Source: Bacteroidota bacterium
GTDB taxonomy: Bacteria; Bacteroidota; Bacteroidia; Chitinophagales; Chitinophagaceae
Assembly (NCBI GenBank): GCA_028877005.1
Contig: JAGWPI010000241.1
Coordinates: 1 to 22,590 of the forward strand
Reading direction: 5' to 3'
Length of the DNA stretch: 22,590 nt
The notes under the pieces are model-generated. The model saw nothing but the letters and a program-made list of their open reading frames with translations, ran no database searches and was not told the DNA's origin. Shown one piece after another: positions 6,360 through 14,849 of the stretch. A program made the position numbers and the translations under genes. Positions within the stretch are counted from its first letter, which is position 1; every line of letters begins with the position of its first letter.

Positions 6360-9185
6360 ATGACAAGAATATTACTTTCTATTTTTATATTATTGATATT
6401 ACAGCAAACCGTAACCGTTGCACAAAGTACCGGTACTATTAGAGGTATTTTAAAAGACTCGGTTGGGCAACAAGTAATGCGCGATGCTTCGGTAATAATT
6501 TTAAATAGTCGCGACTCTTCTGTAGAAGCCTCTACACTTTCCGGTGCAGGTGGATTATTTATTGTAAGAAATGTACCGCTTACTAAGGTAATTCTGCAAA
6601 TTAGTTTTCAGGGTTATGCACCTTATTTTAAAACGCTTACACTTAGTAGCAATACTACTTCGGTAAACTTAGATACCATTTTCATGACCATACAAGCCAA
6701 AGACTTAGGCAATGTAACGGTAAAACAAGCGCCAATAGCCATTAAAAAAGATACTGTAGAATTTAACGCAGGCAGCTTTTCTGTTAAACCCAATGCTACG
6801 GCAGAAGATTTATTGAAAAAATTACCCGGTGTAGATGTAGATAATACCGGAGCCATTAAAGCACAGGGCGAAACCGTACAAAGGGTATTGGTAGATGGTA
6901 AACGCTTTTTTGGCGATGACCCTAAAATGGCTACTAAAAACCTGCCGCCCGATGTAATTGATAAAATTCAGGTATTTGATGATTTGAGTGACCAAAGTAA
7001 GTTTACCGGATTTGATGATGGCAACAGAGTAAAAACCATTAATATAACTACCAAAAAAAATACTAGAAAGGGCTATTTTGGTAGAGCGGTGGGAGGCATA
7101 GGCACAGATGAAAATTACGATGAAAGCTTTAACCTGCATAGGTTTGATGGCGATCAGCAAATTTCATTATTGGGACAAGCCAATGATATTAACAAACAAA
7201 ACTTTACACCGCAAGATATATTAGGTGGTAATACCGGCGGTAGAAGAGGTGGCGGGCCGCCACGCGGCGGCACAGCAGGCGTTAATGCTACAGGCATTAC
7301 AACAACCTGGGCAGGGGGTGGTAATTATAAAGATACTTGGGGCAAAAGCACAGATGTTACAGCCAGCTATTTTTACAATAACCTGCACACCACCAACGAC
7401 CAGCAAAGTTTAACCCAAAACCTTTTGCCGGGCGATTCATCTACGTTTAATAACCAAAACAATTACAGTATATCGCGCAATCAGGACCACCAGATTAATA
7501 TGAATATTGAAAGCACGTTAGATACCAACAATTCCATTATCTTTCGGCCTAATGTGGTATTTCAAACCAGCACACCCAATAGTGCTACCTCCACCCTTAC
7601 AACAGGCGGCTTAGGAGGCAAACAAATTAACCAATCAGTAAGCACCGCCTCTAGTACCAATACCGGTTTTAATATCAACAATGCCAACCTAATGTTCCGT
7701 CATAAATTTTCTAAAAAATCGCGTACCTTTTCGGCTAATGTTAATGTTAGTGCAGGCGCTAATAACGGAGTAGGATTTACCTATGCAGTGAATAATTTTT
7801 ATGTACCTTTCATTAAAACAGATACCATTAACCAGCGGTATATTGACTCTAGTAATAATTTTAGTATTAGTCCAACACTTTCATATACAGAACCCATTGG
7901 CAAAAACCAGATTATTGAGCTGAACTATAATTACAGTTATTCCAGTAATAACAGTGTAAACAAAACTTATAATTACGATGCCAATGCACACGATTTTTTA
8001 CAGTTCGACAGTTTGTTTAGTAACTCTTACAAATTCACGGCACAATCCAACCGTTTTACGTTGAACTATCGCATGCAAAAAGAAAAAATGCGCTTTAGCT
8101 TAGGCTCGGGTATACAGTGGTTAGATCAGAAGAGTTTAAATACCACCAAAAGTATATTAGTGAATACACATTTTATTAATATTACCCCAACGGCCAATTT
8201 CATGTATAGTTTTTCCCGTACACAAAACCTGCGTATTTTTTATATGGGCCGTACCGGGCAACCCTCTGTTACACAGTTACAACCTTTAAAAACCACTTCT
8301 GATTCTATTAATTTTCAGGTGGGTAATCCGGATTTAAAGCCACAGTTTACGCATAGTTTAAGGGCATTGTATACCTCGTTTGACCCCACTACACAAAGGG
8401 TTATTTTTGCTACCGTAAATGCCTCAGCCGTTGTAAACGATATTCAGAGTGCAATTATTCAAAATCCCAATGGAGGTAAAACTACTACTTACGCTAATTT
8501 AGGAGGCACCTACAATTTTTCGGGCTACTTTAATTATGGCTTCCCACTTAGCAAACCAAAGTCTAATTTAAATTTTGCCACCAATATTAACTATAACCAA
8601 AGCCAAACACTGGTTAATGATGTAAGTAACTTTACATACAATACTACTTTAGGACAAACCATTAAATGGACCACCAACCTAAAAAAGATATTTGATATGA
8701 ACTTTAGTTCCACTACTACTTATAATATTGCACGCTATACCTTACAAGCCAATCAGAATGCTAATTTTTATACAGAAACGCTTTCTGCCGAAATTACTTG
8801 GTATAGTAAATCGGGTTGGATTGTTGCTTCTAATTTTGATTATACATACAATGGCAACCGTGCCGCAGGGTATAATACCAGTGTACCCTTATGGTCGCCC
8901 AGTGTAGCCAAACAAGTATTTAAAAATAAAGCAGGAGAGTTTAGGTTATCTATCTTCGATTTATTGAACCAAAATACCAATGTTACCCGCAATATAACAG
9001 CCAATACCATTCAGGATGTGCGCAGTAATGTATTAACCAGATATGTAATGTTAACCTTTACCTATAACCTGCGCAATTTTGCCGGACAACAACAAAGAAT
9101 GCCCGGTATGTTTCAGGGTATGTTTAGAGGGATGGGGCCCGGCGGATTTGGTGGCGGCATGCGCAATTTTAGAAACGAACCATAG
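6360..9185 (+). CDS. TonB-dependent-receptor-like outer-membrane beta-barrel protein
   Basis: The 941-residue protein has a signal peptide (about 1-21, ending VAQ) and a CarboxypepD_reg-like domain (about 25-110, starting GTIRGILKDSVGQ, with an SFQGY motif). A plug-like segment follows (about 115-235: DTVEFNAGSF, DLLKKLPGV, VQRVLVDGKRFFGDD, DVIDKIQVFDD). The rest is a long Asn/Thr/Tyr-rich strand region to the C-terminus. This is the pattern of the Bacteroidota 'outer membrane beta-barrel family' (OMP_b-brl_3) close to TonB-dependent receptors. No SusD-like gene and no TonB/ExbB genes are nearby, so substrate and energy coupling cannot be stated. Two Gly/Arg-rich stretches stand out: GGRRGGGPPRGG near residue 295, and a Gly/Met/Phe-rich tail (about 915-941), so the protein does not end with a terminal Phe. 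It is monocistronic, with a terminator at 9249. Confidence 0.85.
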   Translation: MTRILLSIFILLILQQTVTVAQSTGTIRGILKDSVGQQVMRDASVIILNSRDSSVEASTLSGAGGLFIVRNVPLTKVILQISFQGYAPYFKTLTLSSNTTSVNLDTIFMTIQAKDLGNVTVKQAPIAIKKDTVEFNAGSFSVKPNATAEDLLKKLPGVDVDNTGAIKAQGETVQRVLVDGKRFFGDDPKMATKNLPPDVIDKIQVFDDLSDQSKFTGFDDGNRVKTINITTKKNTRKGYFGRAVGGIGTDENYDESFNLHRFDGDQQISLLGQANDINKQNFTPQDILGGNTGGRRGGGPPRGGTAGVNATGITTTWAGGGNYKDTWGKSTDVTASYFYNNLHTTNDQQSLTQNLLPGDSSTFNNQNNYSISRNQDHQINMNIESTLDTNNSIIFRPNVVFQTSTPNSATSTLTTGGLGGKQINQSVSTASSTNTGFNINNANLMFRHKFSKKSRTFSANVNVSAGANNGVGFTYAVNNFYVPFIKTDTINQRYIDSSNNFSISPTLSYTEPIGKNQIIELNYNYSYSSNNSVNKTYNYDANAHDFLQFDSLFSNSYKFTAQSNRFTLNYRMQKEKMRFSLGSGIQWLDQKSLNTTKSILVNTHFINITPTANFMYSFSRTQNLRIFYMGRTGQPSVTQLQPLKTTSDSINFQVGNPDLKPQFTHSLRALYTSFDPTTQRVIFATVNASAVVNDIQSAIIQNPNGGKTTTYANLGGTYNFSGYFNYGFPLSKPKSNLNFATNINYNQSQTLVNDVSNFTYNTTLGQTIKWTTNLKKIFDMNFSSTTTYNIARYTLQANQNANFYTETLSAEITWYSKSGWIVASNFDYTYNGNRAAGYNTSVPLWSPSVAKQVFKNKAGEFRLSIFDLLNQNTNVTRNITANTIQDVRSNVLTRYVMLTFTYNLRNFAGQQQRMPGMFQGMFRGMGPGGFGGGMRNFRNEP

Positions 9186-9248
9186 TTAGTTTAATATTAT
9201 GAAATATATGGTTGCTATAATGCATGGCCATAGCGCATCTTAGCCAAG

Positions 9249-9277
9249 CCGCTCTTATAAAGGAGCGGTATTTTTTT
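9249..9277 (+). terminator. Intrinsic terminator after the receptor-like gene
   Basis: CCGCTC (9249-9254) pairs with GAGCGG (9263-9268), extended inward by a T-G and a T-A pair, and is followed by TATTTTTTT (9269-9277). It lies 64 bp past the stop of the gene ending at 9185 and separates it from the arginine operon. Confidence 0.85.
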
Positions 9278-9398
9278 GAGCGCTCTATATAAATTTTTGA
9301 TTTAACTAGATTTTTTTTGAGAAAAACGTTTTTTGTTTAGAAACTATATTACTTTTACGCCTTCAAATTACACTTGAACAAAAACAGAGCTACCAACA

Positions 9399-9515
9399 TT
9401 GAAACAGAAGGCAACCCATACGCACTTTTACGCAAACTGCTCCAACCAATTGGATCAGATTTCTGCATTGGGTAACAGCAACTTTCGCTTTTTACTGCGA
9501 CGACCTCGTATCTAA
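9399..9515 (+). CDS. Possible Arg-rich leader peptide
   Basis: This frame opens at a TTG (9399-9401) and closes with TAA (9513-9515), giving 38 residues that end NFRFLLRRPRI, with codons CGC, CGA, CGA and CGT among the last nine. A shorter start (TTG at 9468) would give 15 residues. There is no ATG in the frame and no ribosome-binding pattern to test, so translation is unproven. The Arg cluster sits about 30 bases before the hairpin at 9545-9568 and about 90 bases before the first arginine gene, which is where an attenuation leader peptide would be expected. Confidence 0.25.
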   Translation: MKQKATHTHFYANCSNQLDQISALGNSNFRFLLRRPRI

Positions 9516-9544
9516 TATTCTGACACCCGACCCTTACCGCATGG

Positions 9545-9568
9545 GAACAGCCCTTTGATGGCTTGTTC
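9545..9568 (+). promoter_or_regulatory. Bulged hairpin in the arginine operon leader
   Basis: GAACAGCC (9545-9552) pairs with GGCTTGTTC (9560-9568) with a single bulged T and a 7-base loop. It is followed within five bases by only a short TTTT run, so it is a weak terminator at best and might instead act on translation of the GTG-started gene 40 bases downstream. Confidence 0.35.
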
Positions 9569-9607
9569 GCAATTTTCAAACATCGCATATAAAATATTGA
9601 ACCAGCA

Positions 9608-10318
9608 GTGGATAATCAACAAGAAATTATTGTACGTGTAGCAGATCACATAGATGCACACTACGCTTTACACATTACCAAAGAAATGGAGGCATCTGCA
9701 AAAGCCCGTGGCACAGGTATTGCCAAACGTTCGCCCGAATATGTTGCAGCAAAAATGTTGGAAGGTAAAGCTGTAATTGCCGTAACAAGTACCGGCCAAT
9801 GGGTAGGCTTTTGCTATATTGAAGAGTGGAGTCATGGCAAATTTGTGGCCAATAGTGGCTTAATTGTATCGCCCGAGTTTAGAAAAACAGGCGTAGCAAA
9901 AAAAATTAAGCAGCGTATTTTTCAACTTTCCAGACAAAAATATCCCGATGCCAAAATATTTGGCTTAACCACCGGATTGGCTGTAATGAAAATTAACAGT
10001 GAATTGGGCTATGAACCGGTTACCTATAGTGAATTAACCGACGATGAAGAATTTTGGGCCGGTTGTAAAAGTTGTGTTAACTACGATATTTTAATGAGCA
10101 AAGAAAGAAAAAACTGTATGTGTACAGCTATGTTATTTGATCCTAAAGACAAACATGAGCCTAAAGAAACAACCGCCAATTTTGAAAAAAAACGTAAAGT
10201 ATATGAACGCTTACTACGTTTAAAACAAATAAGCTTTGGTAAACTATTTAAACGCAAAGAAACCAATGGCCATAACAGTAAAAATAGAAGTCTGTTGCAC
10301 AGCTTTTTACCTTTTTAA
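9608..10318 (+). CDS. GNAT-family N-acyltransferase, probable first enzyme of arginine synthesis (N-succinyl/acetylglutamate synthase)
   Basis: This 236-residue protein carries a GNAT fold: strand and loop VANSGLIVSPEFRKTGVAKKI (80-100), containing the acyl-CoA-binding R-K-T-G-V-A loop, then the helix-strand pair around 104-125 and the ELGY segment at 132-135. It begins with GTG (9608). A cluster CxxC-x13-CxC (Cys153, 156, 170, 172) lies after the core and looks like a metal site; a basic tail follows. It is the first gene of an operon holding every other enzyme from glutamate to arginine, and no other N-acylglutamate synthase (classical ArgA or ArgJ) is present. GNAT genes at this place occur in other Bacteroidota arginine clusters. 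The fold is clear; use of glutamate and of succinyl-CoA rather than acetyl-CoA is inferred from context and from the neighbouring transcarbamylase. Confidence 0.8.
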   Translation: MDNQQEIIVRVADHIDAHYALHITKEMEASAKARGTGIAKRSPEYVAAKMLEGKAVIAVTSTGQWVGFCYIEEWSHGKFVANSGLIVSPEFRKTGVAKKIKQRIFQLSRQKYPDAKIFGLTTGLAVMKINSELGYEPVTYSELTDDEEFWAGCKSCVNYDILMSKERKNCMCTAMLFDPKDKHEPKETTANFEKKRKVYERLLRLKQISFGKLFKRKETNGHNSKNRSLLHSFLPF

Positions 10319-10346
10319 TCAACCAATACAATAAATTAAAGCAAGC

Positions 10347-11552
10347 ATGAAAACCAAAAAAGTAGTTCTGGGATTTAGCGGTGGTTTAGACACTACCTTT
10401 TGTGTAAAGTACCTAAGCGAAGACAAAGGCTATGAAGTACATAGCATTATTGTAGATACTGGTGGTTTTACCGAAGCAGAATTACAACGTATTGAAGCAC
10501 ATGCCTACAACTTAGGGGTTAAAACCCATACTACCGTAAATGCTGTGCATACCTATTACGACAAGATTATAAAATACCTTATATATGGCAATGTATTAAA
10601 AAACAATACCTATCCATTAAGTGTTAGTGCCGAACGTTTAAGCCAAGCATTGCATATTGCAGAACATGCCCAACAACTAAAAGCCGATGCCGTTGCCCAT
10701 GGTAGTACCGGCGCAGGTAATGATCAGGTACGGTTTGATATGATTTTTCATATTATGATACCCGGTGTAGAAATTATTACCCCCATTCGTGATTTACAAC
10801 TAAGCCGCGAAGCAGAAATAGATTACCTGAAACAAAAACAGGTAAACATGAACTTTGAGAAAAGTATGTACTCTATTAACAAAGGCCTATGGGGTACCAG
10901 TGTGGGAGGCAAAGAAACATTAAATAGCAAAGGTATGTTACCGGAATCGGCATGGCCTACACCGGTAACCAAAACAGAAGAAGAGGAAGTAGTATTAGGA
11001 TTTATACAGGGTGAGCTCTACACAGTAAACAACACCACATTTTCCCATCCAACAGAAGCCATTCAATATTTACATAGCCTAGCAGCACCCTTTGGCATTG
11101 GAAGAGATATACATGTAGGCGATACCATTATTGGTATTAAAGGCCGTGTTGGTTTTGAAGCCGCTGCCCCAATGGTTATTTTAAAAGCACACCACGCATT
11201 AGAAAAACATGTGTTAACCAAATGGCAGCTTAATTGGAAAGAGCAATTAGCAACATTTTATGGTAATTGGCTACACGAGGGACAGATACTAGATCCGGTA
11301 ATGCGAGATATAGAAGCTTTTTTAACCCATAGCCAGCAACAAGTTACCGGAAAGGTTTTTGTTCAGTTAATGCCTTATCGTTTTCAGATAATAGGTATTG
11401 AATCGCCCTATGATTTAATGAATAGTAAATTTGGCAAATATGGTGAAATGAATATGGGCTTTACCGGAGCAGATGTAAGAGGATTCAGTAAGATATTTGG
11501 CAATCAAGTAGCCATCTTTCACCAAGTAAAAGCACAGCAAGATGCAAAGTAA
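10347..11552 (+). CDS. argG: Argininosuccinate synthase
   Basis: The 401-residue enzyme joins citrulline and aspartate with ATP to form argininosuccinate. The N-terminal ATP-pyrophosphatase P-loop SGGLDTT is at residues 11-17. The citrulline/aspartate-binding segment GSTGAGNDQVRFD is near 118-130 (usual form G-C-T-G-K-G-N-D-Q-V-R-F), and the YSINKGLWG region and C-terminal helix are present. Length is normal. It starts 28 bp after the GNAT gene and its last 11 bp overlap argC, indicating coupled translation. In pathway order this is the second-last step although it is second in the operon. Confidence 0.97.
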   Translation: MKTKKVVLGFSGGLDTTFCVKYLSEDKGYEVHSIIVDTGGFTEAELQRIEAHAYNLGVKTHTTVNAVHTYYDKIIKYLIYGNVLKNNTYPLSVSAERLSQALHIAEHAQQLKADAVAHGSTGAGNDQVRFDMIFHIMIPGVEIITPIRDLQLSREAEIDYLKQKQVNMNFEKSMYSINKGLWGTSVGGKETLNSKGMLPESAWPTPVTKTEEEEVVLGFIQGELYTVNNTTFSHPTEAIQYLHSLAAPFGIGRDIHVGDTIIGIKGRVGFEAAAPMVILKAHHALEKHVLTKWQLNWKEQLATFYGNWLHEGQILDPVMRDIEAFLTHSQQQVTGKVFVQLMPYRFQIIGIESPYDLMNSKFGKYGEMNMGFTGADVRGFSKIFGNQVAIFHQVKAQQDAK

Positions 11553-12525
11553 AATTAAAGTAGGCATTATTGGTGGCGCCGGTTATACAGGTGGCGAATT
11601 AATTAGATTATTACTGCATCACCCATATGCCACTATTCATTTTGTGCATAGTAACAGCCACGCCGAACAACCAATTACCTCGGTTCATACCGACTTAATT
11701 GGCGAAACAACATTAGTTTTTTCCAATACCTTATTACAAGATGCGGATGTGTATTTTTTATGTGTAGGGCATGGTGCAGCCAAAAAATTTTTAGAAGAAA
11801 ATACCATTAGCCCATCCATTAGAATCATCGATTTATCGCAGGATTTTCGTTTAAAACAACACGCACAAATGGGCAACCGTACATTTGTATATGGATTACC
11901 CGAATTAAATAAAAAAGCCATACAAACGGCACATCATATTGCCAACCCGGGCTGTTTTGCCACCACTATTGAATTAGGCTTATTACCACTAGCAAATGCT
12001 GGTATTTTAGCTGATGTATTTACTACGGGCATCACCGGATCAACCGGTGCCGGACAAGCCCCATCGGCAACCACCCACTTTAGTTGGCGAGCCAATAATA
12101 TATCGGCTTACAAAACATTGCAGCACCAACACCTGCATGAAATAGGTGAAACCTTAGAACAATTACAGGGGAATGATGGCATTGCCATTCATTTTATACC
12201 CTGGCGAGGCGATTTTGCCAGAGGCATTTTTGTAAGTTCTATGATAGACTGTGCATTTCCATTACACGAATTAAAAGAAATGTATCAACTGTATTATAAA
12301 GATGCCGCTTTTACCTATGTAGCAGATAACATGATAGATTTAAAACAAGTAGTAAACACCAATAAATGCGTTATACATTTAGAAAAACAAGGAAATAAAT
12401 TAGTGGTACATAGTGCATTAGATAATTTATTAAAAGGCGCATCAGGACAAGCAGTTCAAAATATGAATTTACTTTTTGGCTTTCCGGAAACAACAGGTTT
12501 ACAATTAAAAGCAGCTGCATTTTAA
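11542..12525 (+). CDS. argC: N-acyl-gamma-glutamyl-phosphate reductase
   Basis: The 327-residue enzyme reduces the N-acylglutamyl phosphate made by ArgB to the semialdehyde using NADPH. The dinucleotide-binding loop GIIGGAGYTGGEL (8-20) and the catalytic-cysteine motif ANPGCFATT (Cys138) are both present, followed by the STGAGQAPS segment. It is slightly shorter than the common form of about 345 residues, consistent with the compact Bacteroidota type. It overlaps argG by 11 bp; a 115-bp gap follows before argD. If the pathway is succinylated, its substrate is the N-succinyl form. Confidence 0.96.
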   Translation: MQSKIKVGIIGGAGYTGGELIRLLLHHPYATIHFVHSNSHAEQPITSVHTDLIGETTLVFSNTLLQDADVYFLCVGHGAAKKFLEENTISPSIRIIDLSQDFRLKQHAQMGNRTFVYGLPELNKKAIQTAHHIANPGCFATTIELGLLPLANAGILADVFTTGITGSTGAGQAPSATTHFSWRANNISAYKTLQHQHLHEIGETLEQLQGNDGIAIHFIPWRGDFARGIFVSSMIDCAFPLHELKEMYQLYYKDAAFTYVADNMIDLKQVVNTNKCVIHLEKQGNKLVVHSALDNLLKGASGQAVQNMNLLFGFPETTGLQLKAAAF

Positions 12526-12527
12526 TA

Positions 12528-12629
12528 ATGAGGAAAATAAGAAAGAAATATAAATTATTGCTCATTACAAATAAATTATACAACCATCATCTACTACAAC
12601 AACACATTATTATTACCAAAAAACAATAA
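12528..12629 (+). CDS. Possible 33-residue basic peptide in the argC-argD gap
   Basis: An ATG two bases after the argC stop opens a 33-codon frame that ends at TAA 12627-12629, filling almost the whole gap to argD. The product starts MRKIRKKYK, is rich in Lys, Ile, Gln and His, and resembles no family I know. In this AT-rich gap a frame of this length is not remarkable, so it may be chance. Confidence 0.15.
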   Translation: MRKIRKKYKLLLITNKLYNHHLLQQHIIITKKQ

Positions 12630-12640
12630 ATAAAAAAACC

Positions 12641-13813
12641 ATGAAATTATTTGAGGTGTACCCTTTGTATGATATTGCCATTACCCGGGCAGCAGGGGCT
12701 TATGTTTGGGACAATCAGGGTGTTCAATACTTAGATATGTATGGCGGACATGCCGTTATTAGTATTGGCCATACTCATCCACATTGGGTAAAGCGCATAG
12801 AAGACCAATTAGAAAAAATAGCATTTTATTCCAACTCTGTTCACTTGCCCATACAGCAAGAGTTAGCCAATAAATTAGGCACCATTAGCGGTAAAGATGA
12901 TTACCAGTTATTTCTCTGCAACAGTGGTGCAGAAGCCAATGAAAATGCTTTAAAATTAGCCTCCTTTCATACCGGACGAAAAAAAATAGTGGCTTTTTCA
13001 AAATCATTTCACGGACGTACCTCCCTTGCTGTAGCAGTAACAGATAATCCCGCAATTATTGCACCGGTTAATGAAACCAACAATGTGGTATTTCTTCCTT
13101 TTAATGATGCAACAGCAGTAGAAACCTATTTTGCCGAAAACGGAAAAGAAGTAGCTGCCGTAATAGTAGAAGGCATACAAGGTGTGGGCGGCATTCACCT
13201 GGCATCAGAAACATTTTTACAAAGTATCCGCAACCAATGTACCCAATACGGCGCATTGTTTATTGCAGATAGTGTACAATGTGGTTATGGAAGAAGTGGC
13301 CGTTTCTTTGCCCATGATTATGCCAATATATCGGCCGATATTTATACTATGGCCAAAGGTATGGGTAACGGGTTTCCCGTTGCCGGTATTTTAATTGCAC
13401 CACATATACCCGCCCAATATGGCATGTTGGGTACAACGTTTGGCGGTAATCCTTTAGCTTGTGCAGCAGCCTTAGGTGTTTTAGAAGTAATGGAGCAGGA
13501 AAACCTGATAGAAATGGCCAAACAACGTGGCATGTATATTATGAATAAACTAAAAGAATTTCCGGAGTTAGAAAATGTAAGAGGCCGCGGTTTAATGATT
13601 GGTTTTGATGTGCCGGACTATTTAAAATCATTGCGTAAGAAATTAATATTCGATTATAATATTTTTACCGGCGAAGCCAAACCCAATACTATCCGTTTAT
13701 TGCCTTCATTAGCTTTAACACGTAAACAGGCAGATGAATTTTTGGAAACTTTACGAGAAGCCATTGACGCAGTAAAAGCAGCAGAAGGATTAATGTTAAA
13801 AGCAGAAGAATAA
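12641..13813 (+). CDS. argD: N-acylornithine aminotransferase (class III, PLP)
   Basis: This 390-residue enzyme transfers the amino group of glutamate to the N-acylglutamate semialdehyde, giving N-acylornithine. Visible motifs are the phosphate-binding NSGAEANENALKLA (94-107), SFHGRT (122-127), Asp210, which contacts the PLP ring, Schiff-base Lys239 in TMAKGMGNGFPVAG, and GTTFGGNPLACAA (264-276). In the segment usually reading DEVQTGxGRTG this protein has DSVQCGYGRSG, replacing the Glu after the PLP Asp with Ser. Length is normal. It sits 31 bp before argF'. Given that neighbour, N-succinylornithine is the likely product; the class also includes ornithine and succinylornithine aminotransferases, but the operon settles its role. 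Confidence 0.95.
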   Translation: MKLFEVYPLYDIAITRAAGAYVWDNQGVQYLDMYGGHAVISIGHTHPHWVKRIEDQLEKIAFYSNSVHLPIQQELANKLGTISGKDDYQLFLCNSGAEANENALKLASFHTGRKKIVAFSKSFHGRTSLAVAVTDNPAIIAPVNETNNVVFLPFNDATAVETYFAENGKEVAAVIVEGIQGVGGIHLASETFLQSIRNQCTQYGALFIADSVQCGYGRSGRFFAHDYANISADIYTMAKGMGNGFPVAGILIAPHIPAQYGMLGTTFGGNPLACAAALGVLEVMEQENLIEMAKQRGMYIMNKLKEFPELENVRGRGLMIGFDVPDYLKSLRKKLIFDYNIFTGEAKPNTIRLLPSLALTRKQADEFLETLREAIDAVKAAEGLMLKAEE

Positions 13814-13844
13814 ATGACATATACCATCCTTTTAAACCAACAAC

Positions 13845-14849
13845 ATGAAACAATTTATTCAGGTACAAGACGTATTAACGCCGGCACATCCAAATATTCA
13901 GGCAGCAATTCATCAATTGGTAACAGAAGCATTGGCTTATAAAGCCCATCCCTTAAAAGACAACCACTTAGGCACACATCTGCGGTTAGGTATGTTGTTT
14001 TTAAACCCCAGTTTACGTACCCGATTAAGCACACAGGTGGCAGCAGCTAATTTAGGAATGGAAAGCATTGTGTTTAATGTTGATAAAGAAGGATGGGCAT
14101 TAGAATTCGAAGAAGGTGCCATTATGAGTGGTAATACTGTTGAACACATTAAAGATGCAGCACCTATTTTAGGCAACTACTTTGATATATTGGCCATACG
14201 TACCTTCCCCTCTTTAAAAAACAGGGAAGATGATTATAGTGAATTGTACATTAACCAGTTTATTCACTATGCCGGTGTTCCGGTGATTAGTTTAGAAAGT
14301 GCTACATTACACCCTTTACAATCGCTTACCGATATTATTACCATACAGGAAGATTTACTTCGCAAAGCCAATACTGCACACAAAAAACCCAAAGTAGTAC
14401 TAACATGGGCACCGCATGTAAAACCATTACCCCAATGTGTGGCCAACAGCTTTGCCCAATGGGTAAATGCTTGGGGAGCGGCAGATTTTGTAATAACACA
14501 TCCGGAAGATTATACCTTAGATACCCGATTTACTAACGGTGCCACCATTATACATAATCAAACTGAAGCATTACAAGATGCCGATTATGTTTATGTAAAA
14601 AACTGGAGTACCTACCATGACTATGGAAAAGTATATGAAAATGACCCCGCCTGGATGCTTACCAATGAACGGCTGGCACTTACCAACCAAGCTAAAGTAA
14701 TGCACTGCCTGCCGGTTAGAAGGAATGTAGAACTAAGTGATGAAATATTAGACGGCCCCAATAGTTTGGTTACCACAGAAGCCGGTAATAGAGTATGGGC
14801 AGCGCAAGCCGTATTAGCCAACATGATTAAAACCAGCAAACAAAGCTAA
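13845..14849 (+). CDS. argF': N-succinylornithine (or N-acetylornithine) carbamoyltransferase
   Basis: The 334-residue transcarbamylase transfers the carbamoyl group from carbamoyl phosphate to N-acylornithine. The carbamoyl-phosphate motif SLRTR is at 56-60, HPLQSLTD at 156-163 and HCLPVRRNV at 287-295. It resembles the Xanthomonas acetylornithine and Bacteroides fragilis succinylornithine enzymes rather than ordinary ornithine transcarbamylases. In the MSGNTVEH segment Val99 aligns with Xanthomonas Glu92, the residue whose change to Pro, Ser, Val or Ala was reported to switch specificity from acetyl- to succinylornithine. Glu296 aligns with the carboxylated Lys302 of the Xanthomonas enzyme, so that modification is absent. 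The alignment is from memory. The stop overlaps the argB start by one base (TAATG). Confidence 0.93.
   Translation: MKQFIQVQDVLTPAHPNIQAAIHQLVTEALAYKAHPLKDNHLGTHLRLGMLFLNPSLRTRLSTQVAAANLGMESIVFNVDKEGWALEFEEGAIMSGNTVEHIKDAAPILGNYFDILAIRTFPSLKNREDDYSELYINQFIHYAGVPVISLESATLHPLQSLTDIITIQEDLLRKANTAHKKPKVVLTWAPHVKPLPQCVANSFAQWVNAWGAADFVITHPEDYTLDTRFTNGATIIHNQTEALQDADYVYVKNWSTYHDYGKVYENDPAWMLTNERLALTNQAKVMHCLPVRRNVELSDEILDGPNSLVTTEAGNRVWAAQAVLANMIKTSKQS

Larger units (their letters stand above)
9345..9607 (+). promoter_or_regulatory. Long leader of the arginine operon
   Basis: The gene-free stretch from 9186 to 9607 holds the terminator at 9249-9277, an AT-rich promoter-like zone (9278-9358), then about 245 bp of much more mixed composition before the GTG of the first gene. 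TACTTTTA (9350-9357) is one base off the Bacteroidota TAnnTTTG -7 box, so transcription may begin near 9363. The leader contains an Arg-rich small frame ending at 9515 and a bulged hairpin at 9545-9568. No known riboswitch class was recognised. That this leader regulates the operon is inference. Confidence 0.4.

Noticed and set aside
7221..7413. Overlapping short frames on both strands inside the receptor-like gene
   Set aside because: They are shadows of the locally GC-rich Gly/Arg codons in the large gene; composition is low complexity and no start context supports them.
6360..9185. SusC-type glycan receptor
   Set aside because: No SusD partner follows, and the protein lacks the SusC-specific length and TonB-plug signature; it fits the OMP_b-brl_3 receptor-like group better.
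9355..9588. 77-residue minus-strand frame across the arginine operon leader
   Set aside because: It lies antisense to the leader, has no domain pattern or signal peptide, a Cys/Ser-rich unlikely composition, and no partner gene; the plus-strand leader explains the stretch better.
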